A stretch of DNA of 64,000 nucleotides from contig CAKSLF010000005.1 in NCBI GenBank assembly GCA_934466455.1, positions 57,114-121,113 on the forward strand, written 5' to 3'. Both the position numbers and the translations under genes were made by a program. Origin of the DNA: an uncultured Oscillospiraceae bacterium. GTDB taxonomy: Bacteria; Bacillota; Clostridia; Oscillospirales; Ruminococcaceae. Of this stretch, positions 40,168 to 47,812 are shown piece after piece. The notes under the pieces are model-generated. The model did not search any database and was not told the DNA's origin. It was given only the letters and a program-made list of their open reading frames with translations. Numbering within the stretch: the first letter of the stretch is position 1; every line of letters begins with the position of its first letter.

Positions 40168-40179
40168 AAAAACGCCCTT

Positions 40180-40269
40180 TCATTTGTTTTTGGATTTTCT
40201 GCCTGCCGTTCCGTGAATAATAAGAATCAGGGCGGCAAGAGCAGCACCGGCAATGATAATTTTTTTCAT
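40180..40269 (-). CDS. 29-residue single-helix membrane peptide
   Basis: ATG at 40269, TGA at 40180-40182, and a GGAGG ribosome-binding site 7 bases upstream. The peptide begins MKKIIIAGAALAALILIIHG and ends in a basic tail (RKSKNK). It is one hydrophobic helix with positive ends, so a small membrane protein. It lies between the ABC permease gene (12 bases before) and the DUF2807 gene (12 bases after), all on one strand, in a tightly packed operon. It is too short to be reliably found by length-based gene callers. Its role may be to modulate the ABC transporter (inference). Confidence 0.75.
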   Translation of the reverse strand: MKKIIIAGAALAALILIIHGTAGRKSKNK

Positions 40270-40280
40270 ATACGCCTCCG

Positions 40281-41090
40281 TCAAATAAGATTAAGCTTTT
40301 TGCGAAGTATCGCGCTGTCTATAAAGAAAAGAGCTGCCGCAATTACAAAGACGACAAGGCAGGCAACGCCCATAACAATGTAGATGAATGCGTCCTCCGG
40401 AAGCGTATCGAGAAATGCAAATGTCCTGCTGAGCCATGCGGCAAGAGAAATATCGCTAAGACGGCTTGCCAAAGCCCATACGGAAAGAACCGAACCGACC
40501 TGGAGCACAGCCTGAATACCGATGTATGCGCCCGCAGAGGCAAGAAAACGGTGGGAGTTAAACATCTGTCCTATGCACATACAAAGATAGTAGAACAGAA
40601 AACTTGCCGCAAGGCAGCCTACAATAAACAAGAAAACCAGCAAAAGCTCCGGAATGTTTTTAATGCTAAAAGAGGAGAACATGGAAATAAAGGGGTTGTC
40701 GCTCATACGAAGACCCATGGCGGGGGTAATGGTCAACATTCCGAGTATTCCGCTTCCCAAAAACCAAACGATGGAGGGAATAAGCTTTGCAAGAATGTTT
40801 TCCTCAACGCTTACCGGCAGGGTAAACATAAGATATCCCTCGGTTCCGAGGAGATTTTTATAGAAGCGGATTATAATCACCAAAAATGTTGTTATCGCAA
40901 GCCCCAATGCCAAAAGCATATACACGCTTGAAAGGCTGAAGGTGGCAAAGGTGGAATATGCGCTGTGAAATCTGTTTGAGATAAGCCCGATTGCATAATT
41001 CATTCCGGAAATAAGCACAAGCACCGCATATATCGGCAAGAAATAAATAGCCGTTGCCCTAAATTCATACTTTATCAGTTTGCCGAGCAT
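40281..41090 (-). CDS. ABC transporter permease of YtrA-type operon
   Basis: 269 residues, about six membrane helices (for example IYFLPIYAVLVLISGMNYAI, MLLALGLAITTFLVIIIRFY, VYIVMGVACLVVFVIAAALF). Typical of the non-canonical ABC-2-like permeases next to YtrA-type GntR regulators, thought to act in cell-wall antibiotic stress or lantibiotic immunity in relatives. It overlaps the ATPase gene by 16 bases. Substrate unknown. Confidence 0.82.
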   Translation of the reverse strand: MLGKLIKYEFRATAIYFLPIYAVLVLISGMNYAIGLISNRFHSAYSTFATFSLSSVYMLLALGLAITTFLVIIIRFYKNLLGTEGYLMFTLPVSVEENILAKLIPSIVWFLGSGILGMLTITPAMGLRMSDNPFISMFSSFSIKNIPELLLVFLFIVGCLAASFLFYYLCMCIGQMFNSHRFLASAGAYIGIQAVLQVGSVLSVWALASRLSDISLAAWLSRTFAFLDTLPEDAFIYIVMGVACLVVFVIAAALFFIDSAILRKKLNLI

Positions 41091-41791
41091 CTGAATACCT
41101 CCCTAAATACTCCGTCAAGAGATTTTCCGCTTTGTTCACGGATTCTGTCGCAGTTATCGTAAATTGAAATTTCGCCTTCTTTAAGGAAAATCGCTTCGTC
41201 AAGAACATTTTCTATGTCACTGATGAGGTGGGTGGAGATTATAACGGCGGCGTTTTCGTCATAGCTGCCGATTATCGTGTTGATGATATATTCTCTTGCC
41301 GCCGGGTCAACGCCGCCGATAGGCTCATCAAGAAGGTAAAGGTCGGCTTTGCGGCTCATAACAAGGATAAGCTGGATTTTCTCCTGATTGCCTTTTGAGA
41401 GGGCTTTCAGCCTTGTTTCCTCATTTATGCCAAGGTCCGCAATAAGCTTATGGGCACGCCCTGCGTCGAAATTTGAATAAAAGTCGCTGAACATTTCAAC
41501 AAGCTCCCGAACCTTCATCCATTCGTTAAGATAGCATTTATCGGGAAGATAGGCGACCGAAAGCTTGCTTTCGACCCCGATAGGCTTTCCGTTTATGCGA
41601 ATTTCGCCCGCATCCGGCTGGATAAGCCCGGCGATAAGCTTGATAAGCGTTGTTTTTCCGCTTCCGTTAGGACCCAAAAGACCAATTATCTTTCCTCTGT
41701 ATATTGAAAGATTGATGCATTTAAGCGCAGTTTTGCTTCCAAAAGTTTTTGAAAGCCCCCTTGCTTCAAAAACGACCGGATTTTGTTCCAA
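41075..41791 (-). CDS. ABC transporter ATP-binding protein of YtrA-type operon
   Basis: 238 residues. Walker A LLGPNGSGKTTLIKLIAGL (near 37-52), Q-loop region VAYLPDKCYLN, degenerate signature ALSKGNQEKIQLIL (SKGNQEK replaces LSGGQ, usual in YtrB/BcrA-like ATPases), Walker B LYLLDEPIGGVDPAARE, switch His VIISTHLISD. A TTG at 41791 is taken as start because AAAGGAG lies 8 bases upstream; the GTG at 41800 overlaps that site. In one operon with regulator and permease. Confidence 0.88.
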   Translation of the reverse strand: MEQNPVVFEARGLSKTFGSKTALKCINLSIYRGKIIGLLGPNGSGKTTLIKLIAGLIQPDAGEIRINGKPIGVESKLSVAYLPDKCYLNEWMKVRELVEMFSDFYSNFDAGRAHKLIADLGINEETRLKALSKGNQEKIQLILVMSRKADLYLLDEPIGGVDPAAREYIINTIIGSYDENAAVIISTHLISDIENVLDEAIFLKEGEISIYDNCDRIREQSGKSLDGVFREVFRCSAN

Positions 41792-41796
41792 AAAAA

Positions 41797-42156
41797 TCAC
41801 TCCTTTAACTCATTAGCCATAGAAATGGCGTCCTCTGCGGAATATCCAAGCTCCGCCATAGAGGAAAAGAATTCTTTCACATTTGTTTTTGCAAGCTCTT
41901 CCTTTGCTTTTCGGATAAGCTCAAGATTATTTGTTACAAACCTGCCGGTGGTGCGTTCCGAAAAAATAAGTCCGCCGGCTTCAAGAGCGGAAAGCGCACG
42001 CTGCATGGTGTTTGGGTTGACGGCGGCTTGCGCCGCAAAATCCCGCACCGAAGGCAGCTTCATTCCCGGGGCGTATTCGCCCTTTATAATTCTATTGGAA
42101 ATTTCGCTTACAAGCTGAATGTGTATTGGCTTTTCACTGGTAAATTCCCAGCCCAC
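41797..42156 (-). CDS. GntR-family regulator, YtrA subfamily
   Basis: 119 residues: N-terminal winged helix (PIHIQLVSEISNRIIKGEYA, then MKLPSVRDFAAQAAVNPNTM) and a short two-helix C-terminal dimerisation part (LIRKAKEELAKTNVKEFFSS) with no ligand domain, as in YtrA. It precedes the ABC genes; its own promoter carries a large palindrome, so it is expected to repress the whole operon until envelope stress. Confidence 0.92.
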   Translation of the reverse strand: MGWEFTSEKPIHIQLVSEISNRIIKGEYAPGMKLPSVRDFAAQAAVNPNTMQRALSALEAGGLIFSERTTGRFVTNNLELIRKAKEELAKTNVKEFFSSMAELGYSAEDAISMANELKE

Positions 42157-42173
42157 CGTATCACCGCCTTTGT

Positions 42174-42231
42174 GTTTTGTATTACTGTATTAAGCAACTA
42201 ATACAGTAATACAAAACCTCCAATTTGTCAA
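42174..42231 (-). promoter_or_regulatory. Promoter and 19-bp-arm operator of the YtrA operon
   Basis: Minus strand TTGACA (42231-42226), 17 bases, TACTGT (42208-42203). An inverted repeat with perfect 19-base arms (GTTTTGTATTACTGTATTA and complement, 6-base spacer) spans 42174-42217 and covers the -10 box and start point. YtrA-type regulators bind long dyads of this sort. Confidence 0.82.
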
Positions 42232-42283
42232 TGCTTTTTTCAAAAAAACTTTTTGCTTTTTTGAAAAAAACGAAAAAGCGGCA

Positions 42284-42317
42284 AAAAAATATCCCGCACA
42301 CGGCGGGATATTTTTCT
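42284..42317. terminator. Hairpin with T-run upstream of YtrA operon
   Basis: AAAAATATCCCGC, loop, GCGGGATATTTTT. No gene reads into it from the left; it may shield the operon from upstream transcription. The stretch 42318-42520 has no supported gene (one possible 20-codon ORF at 42348-42410). Confidence 0.6.
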
Positions 42318-42520
42318 AAAAAAGAAATAGGAAAGAGAAGGAAAATAATGAAAATGAAGTGTAAGTATATAATAGGGGATATTTATGAATTTCAAACGGT
42401 CATTTTATAAACAAATTGTAAAATCACAGCACCTTTTGACAATTTGTAAAGTTTATAAGCGCATTTTGCAAAAAATAAGCATATTATATTTTATATACAA
42501 TTATATCAAGGCTGTGAGGC

Positions 42521-42575
42521 AAAAAAACACAACACAAAAGCCCTTCCGAAAAAAGGGAAGGGCTTTTGTGTTGTG
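42521..42575 (-). terminator. Terminator of rnpB
   Basis: 20-base arms (CACAACACAAAAGCCCTTCC and complement) with seven T at the minus-strand 3' side, directly after the RNA 3' end. Confidence 0.88.
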
Positions 42576-42576
42576 A

Positions 42577-42925
42577 CCGGAAAATAAGCCGGGTTCTGTA
42601 ATGACGGCAATCTATCTTCGCTGCCGGTCGCCCGTGCAGCTTAAAAAATGCCACCTTTGCGAAGAGCGTCGGGCAGACGCTTTTGCCTTCTGTACGGTGT
42701 TGCTCCGGATAGGGTTTACAGGCTTTCTGCGTTACCGCAGAAAGCGGTGAGCTCTTACCTCGCCTTTCCACCCTTACCGCAAAAAATGCGGCGGTATATC
42801 TCTGTTGCACTTTCCCTGGGGTCGCCCCCGGCTGCCGTTAGCAGTTATCCTTGCCCTTGGAGCCCGGACTTTCCTCGCACCGTTCCTTTCGGAAATCGGT
42901 CCGCTGCCGTCCTTTCCGCTCACAG
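42577..42925 (-). ncRNA. rnpB: RNase P RNA, class A
   Basis: Catalytic RNA that trims the 5' leader of pre-tRNAs. On the minus strand the conserved P4/CRI block GAGGAAAGTCCGGGCTCC occurs near 42887-42870, and the RNA ends with the conserved AGAACCCGGCTTAT near 42600-42587. Length about 350 nt fits a class A molecule. The 5' end is placed 7 bases after the promoter -10 box, the 3' end at the terminator base; both are estimates. Confidence 0.92.
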
Positions 42926-42931
42926 TCACAT

Positions 42932-42960
42932 ATTATAAACCAAAAGCTTTGCTCTGTCAA
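42932..42960 (-). promoter_or_regulatory. Promoter of rnpB
   Basis: Minus strand TTGACA (42960-42955), 17 bases, TATAAT (42937-42932): full consensus, as expected for a stable RNA. Confidence 0.9.
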
Positions 42961-43013
42961 ATTGACAGAGCATTCATCAAAAAAATATTTTTTGAATTTT
43001 TTGAAATTAAATC

Positions 43014-43042
43014 TTGCATTTTTGAAAGAAAAGGCATATAAT
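43014..43042 (+). promoter_or_regulatory. Promoter of gdhA
   Basis: TTGCAT at 43014-43019, 17 bases, TATAAT at 43037-43042, 78 bases before the gdhA start. Confidence 0.75.
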
Positions 43043-43119
43043 AGACAGCGTTGATTGAACAATATTGAATTTTGAAAAAAATAATATTGTATTTCCATTA
43101 AAATCGGAGGTAATTTTTT

Positions 43120-44466
43120 ATGTCATTCAAAAGCGAATATCTTGAAAAAGTGTATAAAACATTGGAAAAGAGAAATCCCAATCAAAAAGAATTCCTCCAG
43201 GCAGTGAGCGAGGTATTTTCCTCCCTTGAGCCGGTGGTGGAAAAACACCCGGAAATTGAGCAAAACGCAATTATGGAACGCCTTACGGAGCCGGAGCGTT
43301 TTGTACAGTTCCGTGTAGCGTGGGTTGATGATTCCGGAAGGGTGCAGGTAAACCGCGGCTACCGTGCTCAGTTCAATTCCGCAATAGGTCCGTATAAAGG
43401 CGGTCTTCGCTTTCATCCCTCCGTCAACGAATCCGTAATAAAGTTTCTTGGATTTGAGCAGACCTTTAAGAACAGCCTTACCGGGCTGCCTATGGGCGGC
43501 GCAAAGGGCGGAAGCGATTTTGACCCTCACGGCAAATCCGATATGGAGATTATGCGCTTTTGCCAAAGCTTTATGACGGAGCTTTACCGCCATATCGGAC
43601 CGGATACCGATGTTCCGGCGGGGGATATAGGCGTAGGCGGAAGAGAAGTTGGCTATTTGTTCGGTCAATATAAGCGTATTCGCAACGAGTTTACGGGTAC
43701 GCTTACCGGAAAAGGGCTTTCCTTTGGCGGAAGCCTTGCCCGTTCCGAAGCGACGGGCTACGGTTTGTGCTATTTTACAAAAGAAGTTCTTGCCTCAAAG
43801 GGGGAAACCTTTGAAGGAAAGCGCGTCCTTATTTCAGGCTCGGGCAATGTCGCTGTCTACGCCTGCAAGAAGGCTGCGGAGCTTGGTGCAAAGGTTGTCG
43901 GAATGAGCAACAGCGGCGGATATATTATCGACGAAGCCGGCATCAAACCCGAAGTCGTGGAGGAGATTTATCTTCGCCACGGACGCATAGAAGAATATGT
44001 AAAACAGATTTCCACAGCAAGATTTGTTGAAGGTCCGCGCAATATGTGGTTTGATGTAAAAGCCGATGTGGTTCTCCCCTGTGCTACTCAGAATGAAATT
44101 GACGGGGAAGCCGCAAGAGCCATCGTAAAAAATGGAGCAAAGGTTGTTTGCGAGGGCGCAAATATGCCGGATACTCCCGAGGCAATTCGTGTGTATAAAG
44201 AATTCGGCGTGCTCTATGCGCCGGGAAAAGCCTCTAATGCGGGCGGCGTAGCGGTAAGCGGACTTGAGATGAGCCAGAACAGCGCACGCCTTAGTTGGAG
44301 TTTTGAAAAGGTGGACTCCATGCTTGAGGAGATTATGAAATCAATCTATAAAAATTGCGTAGAGGCTTCCGCAAAGTATGGGTTCGGCTATGACCTTGAG
44401 GCGGGCGCAAATATTGCCGGATTTGAAAAGGTGTGCGACGCAATGCTTGCCCAGGGAATTTACTGA
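43120..44466 (+). CDS. gdhA: NADP-type glutamate dehydrogenase
   Basis: Converts 2-oxoglutarate and ammonia to glutamate. 448 residues, the size of hexameric bacterial enzymes. Motifs: PYKGGLRFHPSVNESVIKFL (substrate site), LPMGGAKGGSDFDPHGKSD with the catalytic lysine in GGAKGG, PAGDIGVGGREVGYLFGQYK, and the nucleotide fold VLISGSGNVAVYACKKAAEL. The long N-terminal segment is typical of the NADP (GdhA) group. Ribosome-binding site GGAGG; own promoter and terminator. Links to the Rnf block are only through shared reducing power. Confidence 0.95.
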   Translation: MSFKSEYLEKVYKTLEKRNPNQKEFLQAVSEVFSSLEPVVEKHPEIEQNAIMERLTEPERFVQFRVAWVDDSGRVQVNRGYRAQFNSAIGPYKGGLRFHPSVNESVIKFLGFEQTFKNSLTGLPMGGAKGGSDFDPHGKSDMEIMRFCQSFMTELYRHIGPDTDVPAGDIGVGGREVGYLFGQYKRIRNEFTGTLTGKGLSFGGSLARSEATGYGLCYFTKEVLASKGETFEGKRVLISGSGNVAVYACKKAAELGAKVVGMSNSGGYIIDEAGIKPEVVEEIYLRHGRIEEYVKQISTARFVEGPRNMWFDVKADVVLPCATQNEIDGEAARAIVKNGAKVVCEGANMPDTPEAIRVYKEFGVLYAPGKASNAGGVAVSGLEMSQNSARLSWSFEKVDSMLEEIMKSIYKNCVEASAKYGFGYDLEAGANIAGFEKVCDAMLAQGIY

Positions 44467-44617
44467 TTTTCGAAAAAAATTTGCCGAAGTGAATATTTTT
44501 CTCTTTGGCGGCGCAAAATATTTTTGCAAGATATTTTTCCCCTTTATCTGCCGTTCTTCTGTGGCATCATATAAGAGAACGGCAGGAAGATGTTTCCTCT
44601 CCCAAAAATAATTTAGA
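44467..44617 (+). other. Structured 3' region of gdhA
   Basis: 150 bases without a gene. Contains the hairpin TGCCGTTCT / AGAACGGCA (about 44550-44585) with a 16-base loop. Could be a structured 3' UTR or small RNA; nothing else seen. Confidence 0.35.
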
Positions 44618-44648
44618 CAAAAAAGCCCGGCTATCCGGGCTTTTTTGT
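44618..44648 (+). terminator. Terminator after gdhA
   Basis: AAAAAAGCCCGG, CTAT, CCGGGCTTTTTT. Confidence 0.88.
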
Positions 44649-44979
44649 TTTTTGTAAAAAAGGTTTGCGATTGAGGAAAAGAAAAAAACAGCTGAACGGG
44701 ACTGTTTTTTCTTTTTCAAAGGCTTGAATTATAAAAAAATTCCGGCGCAGCTTTAGCGTTAATAAAAAAATTTAGCCTTATATGCAACTTAGGTGCGGAT
44801 ATAGGGCAAATTTGTGCAGTATATACAAAAAGTTCACTGTTTTTTAGGCATATCGCCGAAGCGATTTTCTTGCAAAAATTTGTTTAATGGTGTAAAATGT
44901 CATTGTTGTGTCGGTAATGGTACTGCTTTTTTCAGTCCTTGCCGGGCGGCGAAAAACAGGAAAGAGGGGTGCCAAGAAA
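44649..44979 (+). other. Intergenic region with second hairpin
   Basis: No supported gene. A second terminator-like hairpin, AAAAGAAAAAAACAG / CTGTTTTTTCTTTT, lies at about 44682-44718, and ATCGCCGAAGCGAT forms a small stem near 44853. The rest is A-T rich and likely holds the promoter of the next gene, not clearly resolved. Confidence 0.35.
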
Positions 44980-45231
44980 ATGACGGAAACAATGACAGAA
45001 TACTGGGTTATCGAAAATCACAAAGATGGCGAGGTGATGTTCGGAATCACGGGAAAAAACATTCTTACCAAAGAAACTTTTGAGATTGGATTCATAGGAA
45101 GCGACCGTAAGTTGGTTGATAGACTTGCGGAAAAGCTGAATCGTAATGATGTTTCGCTTTCTCACTTCTACGATGTTGTAAGGGACTTTGTGTACGAAAA
45201 TTCTGTTCTTGTGCTGGATCCGCAGCCTTAA
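44980..45231 (+). CDS. Small conserved-looking protein, DUF6514-like
   Basis: 83 residues from the ATG at 44980: MTETMTEYWVIENHKDGEVM, a beta-rich first half (FGITGKNILTKETFEIGFIG), then a helix (SDRKLVDRLAEKLNRNDVSL) and SHFYDVVRDFVYE. This resembles the DUF6514-type small proteins of Clostridia, of unknown function; the assignment is tentative. AGAGGGG lies upstream; an earlier in-frame ATG at 44908 lacks a good site. Monocistronic, closed by a terminator. Confidence 0.65.
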   Translation: MTETMTEYWVIENHKDGEVMFGITGKNILTKETFEIGFIGSDRKLVDRLAEKLNRNDVSLSHFYDVVRDFVYENSVLVLDPQP

Positions 45232-45269
45232 CTCCGTTTTTACGAAAAGACCGCAGAGAAAAGAGAGAA

Positions 45270-45322
45270 GAAAAAAGGAAACAGGCGTTTTCCAAAGAGG
45301 AAAACGCCTGTTTCCTTTTATA
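45270..45322. terminator. Bidirectional terminator
   Basis: AAAAAAGGAAACAGGCGTTTTCC, AAAGAG, GGAAAACGCCTGTTTCCTTTT between convergent genes; it overlaps the Gx transporter stop by a few bases. Confidence 0.86.
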
Positions 45323-45806
45323 TTTTCTTTACCCGTTTTATTACTATTGAGGCTGCAATTCCGATAAGCACGCCGGTCACGGTGCCCGTTACGGCAAGCA
45401 CCGGCAGATAGTAGGCAATTTGCTTTGCACCAAGCAGGATAATTGCCATAATTATCTGACCGGCATTGTGCATAACTCCGCCGGCTATGCTTACGCCGAT
45501 TACGGAAAATTTTCCGCTCTTTTTAAGTATAAACATAACAAAAAGGGAAAGAGCGGCACCCGCAAGGCTGTATGCCATCATCATAATATTACCGAAAAGC
45601 AGTGAAACAAGAAAAACCCGAATCAGCGAAACGGCGCATGCCGAAGCGAAATCTGCCCTATAGAGGAGAAAAATTATTACGATATTCGCAAGGCCCATTT
45701 TAATCCCCGGAACGGCAAAATTAAGCGGAAAAAGGCTTTCGATATAGGACATTATCATAGCAAGGGCAACACAAAGCCCAAGCAGTGCAACTTTTTTCAC
45801 TTTCAT
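45318..45806 (-). CDS. Gx transporter family membrane protein
   Basis: 162 residues, about five membrane helices, of the family annotated as heptaprenyl diphosphate synthase component I / Gx transporter (PF07456): the start LLGLCVALAMIMSYIESLFP and VPGIKMGLANIVIIFLLY are typical. These proteins commonly occur next to NusG-II, Rnf and ApbE genes in Clostridia and are thought to be transport components, not prenyl synthases. It overlaps the NusG-II gene by 4 bases. Confidence 0.88.
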   Translation of the reverse strand: MKVKKVALLGLCVALAMIMSYIESLFPLNFAVPGIKMGLANIVIIFLLYRADFASACAVSLIRVFLVSLLFGNIMMMAYSLAGAALSLFVMFILKKSGKFSVIGVSIAGGVMHNAGQIIMAIILLGAKQIAYYLPVLAVTGTVTGVLIGIAASIVIKRVKKI

Positions 45807-46186
45807 GAAACTATATCAACCTCCCGGTTTCCGCCGACAATTTCAATTACGGTTTTATTTGGCAGGCAGGTGATTGCTTCGCCGGTTTTGCTTATTGCAT
45901 GCTGATTTACGCAGATTTTGTCCGGGCAGGAAGCTTCCGTTATGTCCGCTTTACCGTCTTTTATAAGAAGGCGGTTAAAACCGCCGTTTTCACTTTTAAG
46001 AAGGATTTCTCTGTCCTCGGAAAGAAGGTAGCGGGCGGTTTCCGTTCCGTTTACGATAACGGCGGCGTATTGCCCCTCCGTCTTTGTAAGGGAAGTGAAT
46101 GCCCAAAAGCCGCCCGCAATCAGGAGTACGGCGGCAGCAAGCAAAATATCATTCCTCAGCTTTTTGTCCTTAAATATATTACTCAT
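45803..46186 (-). CDS. NusG domain II-containing exported protein
   Basis: 127 residues: one N-terminal membrane helix (LLAAAVLLIAGGFWAFTSLT) and a NusG-II type beta domain (AAVIVNGTETARYLL, LIKDGKADITEASCPDKICV, GEAITCLPNKTVIEIVGG). The conserved cysteines in CPDKIC and CLPN are typical of this family, which accompanies Rnf and Gx transporter genes. The start at 46186 begins MSNIFKDKKLRND; upstream codons of the same frame run through hairpins and are not used. Role in electron transfer or thiol redox is inferred from context. Confidence 0.85.
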   Translation of the reverse strand: MSNIFKDKKLRNDILLAAAVLLIAGGFWAFTSLTKTEGQYAAVIVNGTETARYLLSEDREILLKSENGGFNRLLIKDGKADITEASCPDKICVNQHAISKTGEAITCLPNKTVIEIVGGNREVDIVS

Positions 46187-46345
46187 TATTATATAGTACC
46201 TGCGGCGGATTTCCGCCGTCCTTTCCGCAGTCGTGGGCTTTTCCGATGCTGCGAGAAACCTCGCAGCATCGGAAAAGCCCATACCTCGTGTTCAAAAAAC
46301 ATCCGTGCTCAAAACCGTGCTCAAAAAAGCGGCGGTTCGTGCTCA
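46187..46345 (-). repeat. Spacer packed with inverted repeats and GTGCTC words
   Basis: A perfect inverted repeat with 22-base arms (TGGGCTTTTCCGATGCTGCG... and its complement, loop AAAC) lies at 46234-46281. Between it and the rnfB terminator the word CGTGCTCAAAA appears three times (about 46302-46344). No gene is supported; an open frame reading MGFSDAAR through the repeats is an artefact. Confidence 0.75.
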
Positions 46346-46380
46346 AAAACGGCACGCCGCATTGCGGCGTGCCGTTTTGC
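46346..46380 (-). terminator. Terminator of the rnf operon
   Basis: AACGGCACGCCGCA, TGCGGCGTGCCGTT with T-run (TTTTTG) on the minus strand, 17 bases after the rnfB stop. Confidence 0.82.
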
Positions 46381-46396
46381 GCAGTAATGGGAAAGC

Positions 46397-47200
46397 TTAT
46401 GCCTTCTTCATCTCGAGGCAACCGACAGGGCAGCCATCGACGCAGGCACCGCAGCCTATGCACTTATCATAATCGACAACAGCAAGATTGTCAACAACGG
46501 TAATTGCTTCTGCGGGGCAGTTTTTCTGGCATTTCATACAACCTATGCAGCCGTTTTTACATTCCTTGCGGACAACTGCGCCTTTTTCATGGTTGGAGCA
46601 GGTAACGACAGCTTTTTCGTCCTCTGCGGGAACAAGAGAAATTATGCGATTGGGGCAAGCCTTTACGCACATTTCGCAGGCTACGCATTTTCTCGGGTCG
46701 ATATGAGCAATGCCGTTTTCGATGCAGATTGCATCGTATTGGCAGACGCTTGCGCAATCGCCGCAGCCAAGGCAGCCCATGGTGCATGCGCCTTTTCCGC
46801 CGTAAAGCATTTTTGCTGCCGCACAGGACTCAAGACCGTAATAAATCTCTTTCTGAGCATTGTTGAAGCAATCTCCGTGGCAGTGAACAAAAGCTACCAT
46901 AGGCTTGCTTTCGGCAGCCTCAACGCCGAGGACGGCGGCGACATTTTGCGCAACGGACGCTCCGCCGGGGCGGCAGAGGTTTGCGGGAATGGAGGAATCC
47001 TCCGCAACGGCTTTTGCATAAGCGTCGCAGCCGGAATATCCGCATGCGCCGCAGTTTGCGCCGGGCAGGCAGTCACGCACGGCGACTTCTTTTTCGTTTA
47101 CCTTCACACTCATAAAGGTGGAGGCAAGAGAAATGAGAAGAGAAGCGATAAGACCGATTCCCGCAACGAGAAGTACGGCATTGATTATTGCTTGAGTCAT
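46397..47200 (-). CDS. rnfB: Rnf complex subunit RnfB (iron-sulfur protein)
   Basis: Ferredoxin-like input subunit of the Rnf complex, which moves electrons from reduced ferredoxin to NAD+ and pumps Na+ or H+. 267 residues: membrane helix 1-30, then the Fe-S module CLPGANCGACGYSGCDAYAK, followed by several CxxCxxCxxxCP clusters (CLGCGDCASVC, CVACEMCVKACP, CIGCMKCQKNCP, CIGCGACVDGCP). Last gene of the operon, 18 bases after rnfA, with AAAGGAGG. Confidence 0.95.
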   Translation of the reverse strand: MTQAIINAVLLVAGIGLIASLLISLASTFMSVKVNEKEVAVRDCLPGANCGACGYSGCDAYAKAVAEDSSIPANLCRPGGASVAQNVAAVLGVEAAESKPMVAFVHCHGDCFNNAQKEIYYGLESCAAAKMLYGGKGACTMGCLGCGDCASVCQYDAICIENGIAHIDPRKCVACEMCVKACPNRIISLVPAEDEKAVVTCSNHEKGAVVRKECKNGCIGCMKCQKNCPAEAITVVDNLAVVDYDKCIGCGACVDGCPVGCLEMKKA

Positions 47201-47218
47201 TTTTATTACCTCCTTTTA

Positions 47219-47812
47219 TTATGCAAAGAGCTTTTCGATAACTCCGCCAAAGCCATAGAACGCAAGGGAAACAATGGATGCGGAAACAAGGGTTATCGGA
47301 ATACCGGCAAAGCTCTTAGGCGGAAGAGCCTCTTCGAGTCTGCTTCTTACGCCGGCGAAAATAACCATTGCAAGGAGGAAACCGAGTCCGCAGCCAAGGG
47401 AGCTTACCATGGATTCAAGGAAGCCGTATTGATCCTTGATGTTGTTTATTGTAACGCCGAGAACTGCGCAGTTTGTTGTGATAAGAGGAAGATATACGCC
47501 CAAAGATTTATAAAGAGAGGGGATATGCTTCTTCAAAACAATTTCAACAAACTGAACAAGAGCGGCAATAACAAGGATAAATACGATTGTCTGGAGATAG
47601 CCAAGACCGTTGGGGTCGAGCACATAGGTCTGGATAGGCCATGTTGCGGCGGTGGAAACAAGCATTACAAAAATAACCGCAAGCCCCATGCCGGTTGCCT
47701 GGTCAACCTTTTTGGAAACGCCGAGGAACGGGCAGATTCCGAGGAACTTGTTAAGAACATAGTTGTTGACCAAAACGGAGGACAAAAGAATTATCAAAAG
47801 GGTTTTAAGCAT
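47219..47812 (-). CDS. rnfA: Rnf complex subunit RnfA
   Basis: Integral membrane subunit, 197 residues, six helices; helices 1 and 4 carry the conserved segments VNNYVLNKFLGICPFLGVSK and TTNCAVLGVTINNI with the cysteines that hold a membrane Fe-S cluster. Its start overlaps the rnfE end by 8 bases. Homologous to NqrE. Confidence 0.95.
   Translation of the reverse strand: MLKTLLIILLSSVLVNNYVLNKFLGICPFLGVSKKVDQATGMGLAVIFVMLVSTAATWPIQTYVLDPNGLGYLQTIVFILVIAALVQFVEIVLKKHIPSLYKSLGVYLPLITTNCAVLGVTINNIKDQYGFLESMVSSLGCGLGFLLAMVIFAGVRSRLEEALPPKSFAGIPITLVSASIVSLAFYGFGGVIEKLFA

Noticed and set aside
42348..42410. 20-codon ORF near rnpB (MKMKCKYIIGDIYEFQTVIL)
   Set aside because: A GAAGG lies upstream, but no promoter or operon partner; the region looks like random A-T rich DNA.
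46187..46282. N-terminal extension of the NusG-II protein (MGFSDAARFLAASEKP)
   Set aside because: It runs through the arm of a perfect inverted repeat; the same peptide is mirrored on the other strand, and the family begins at the later ATG.
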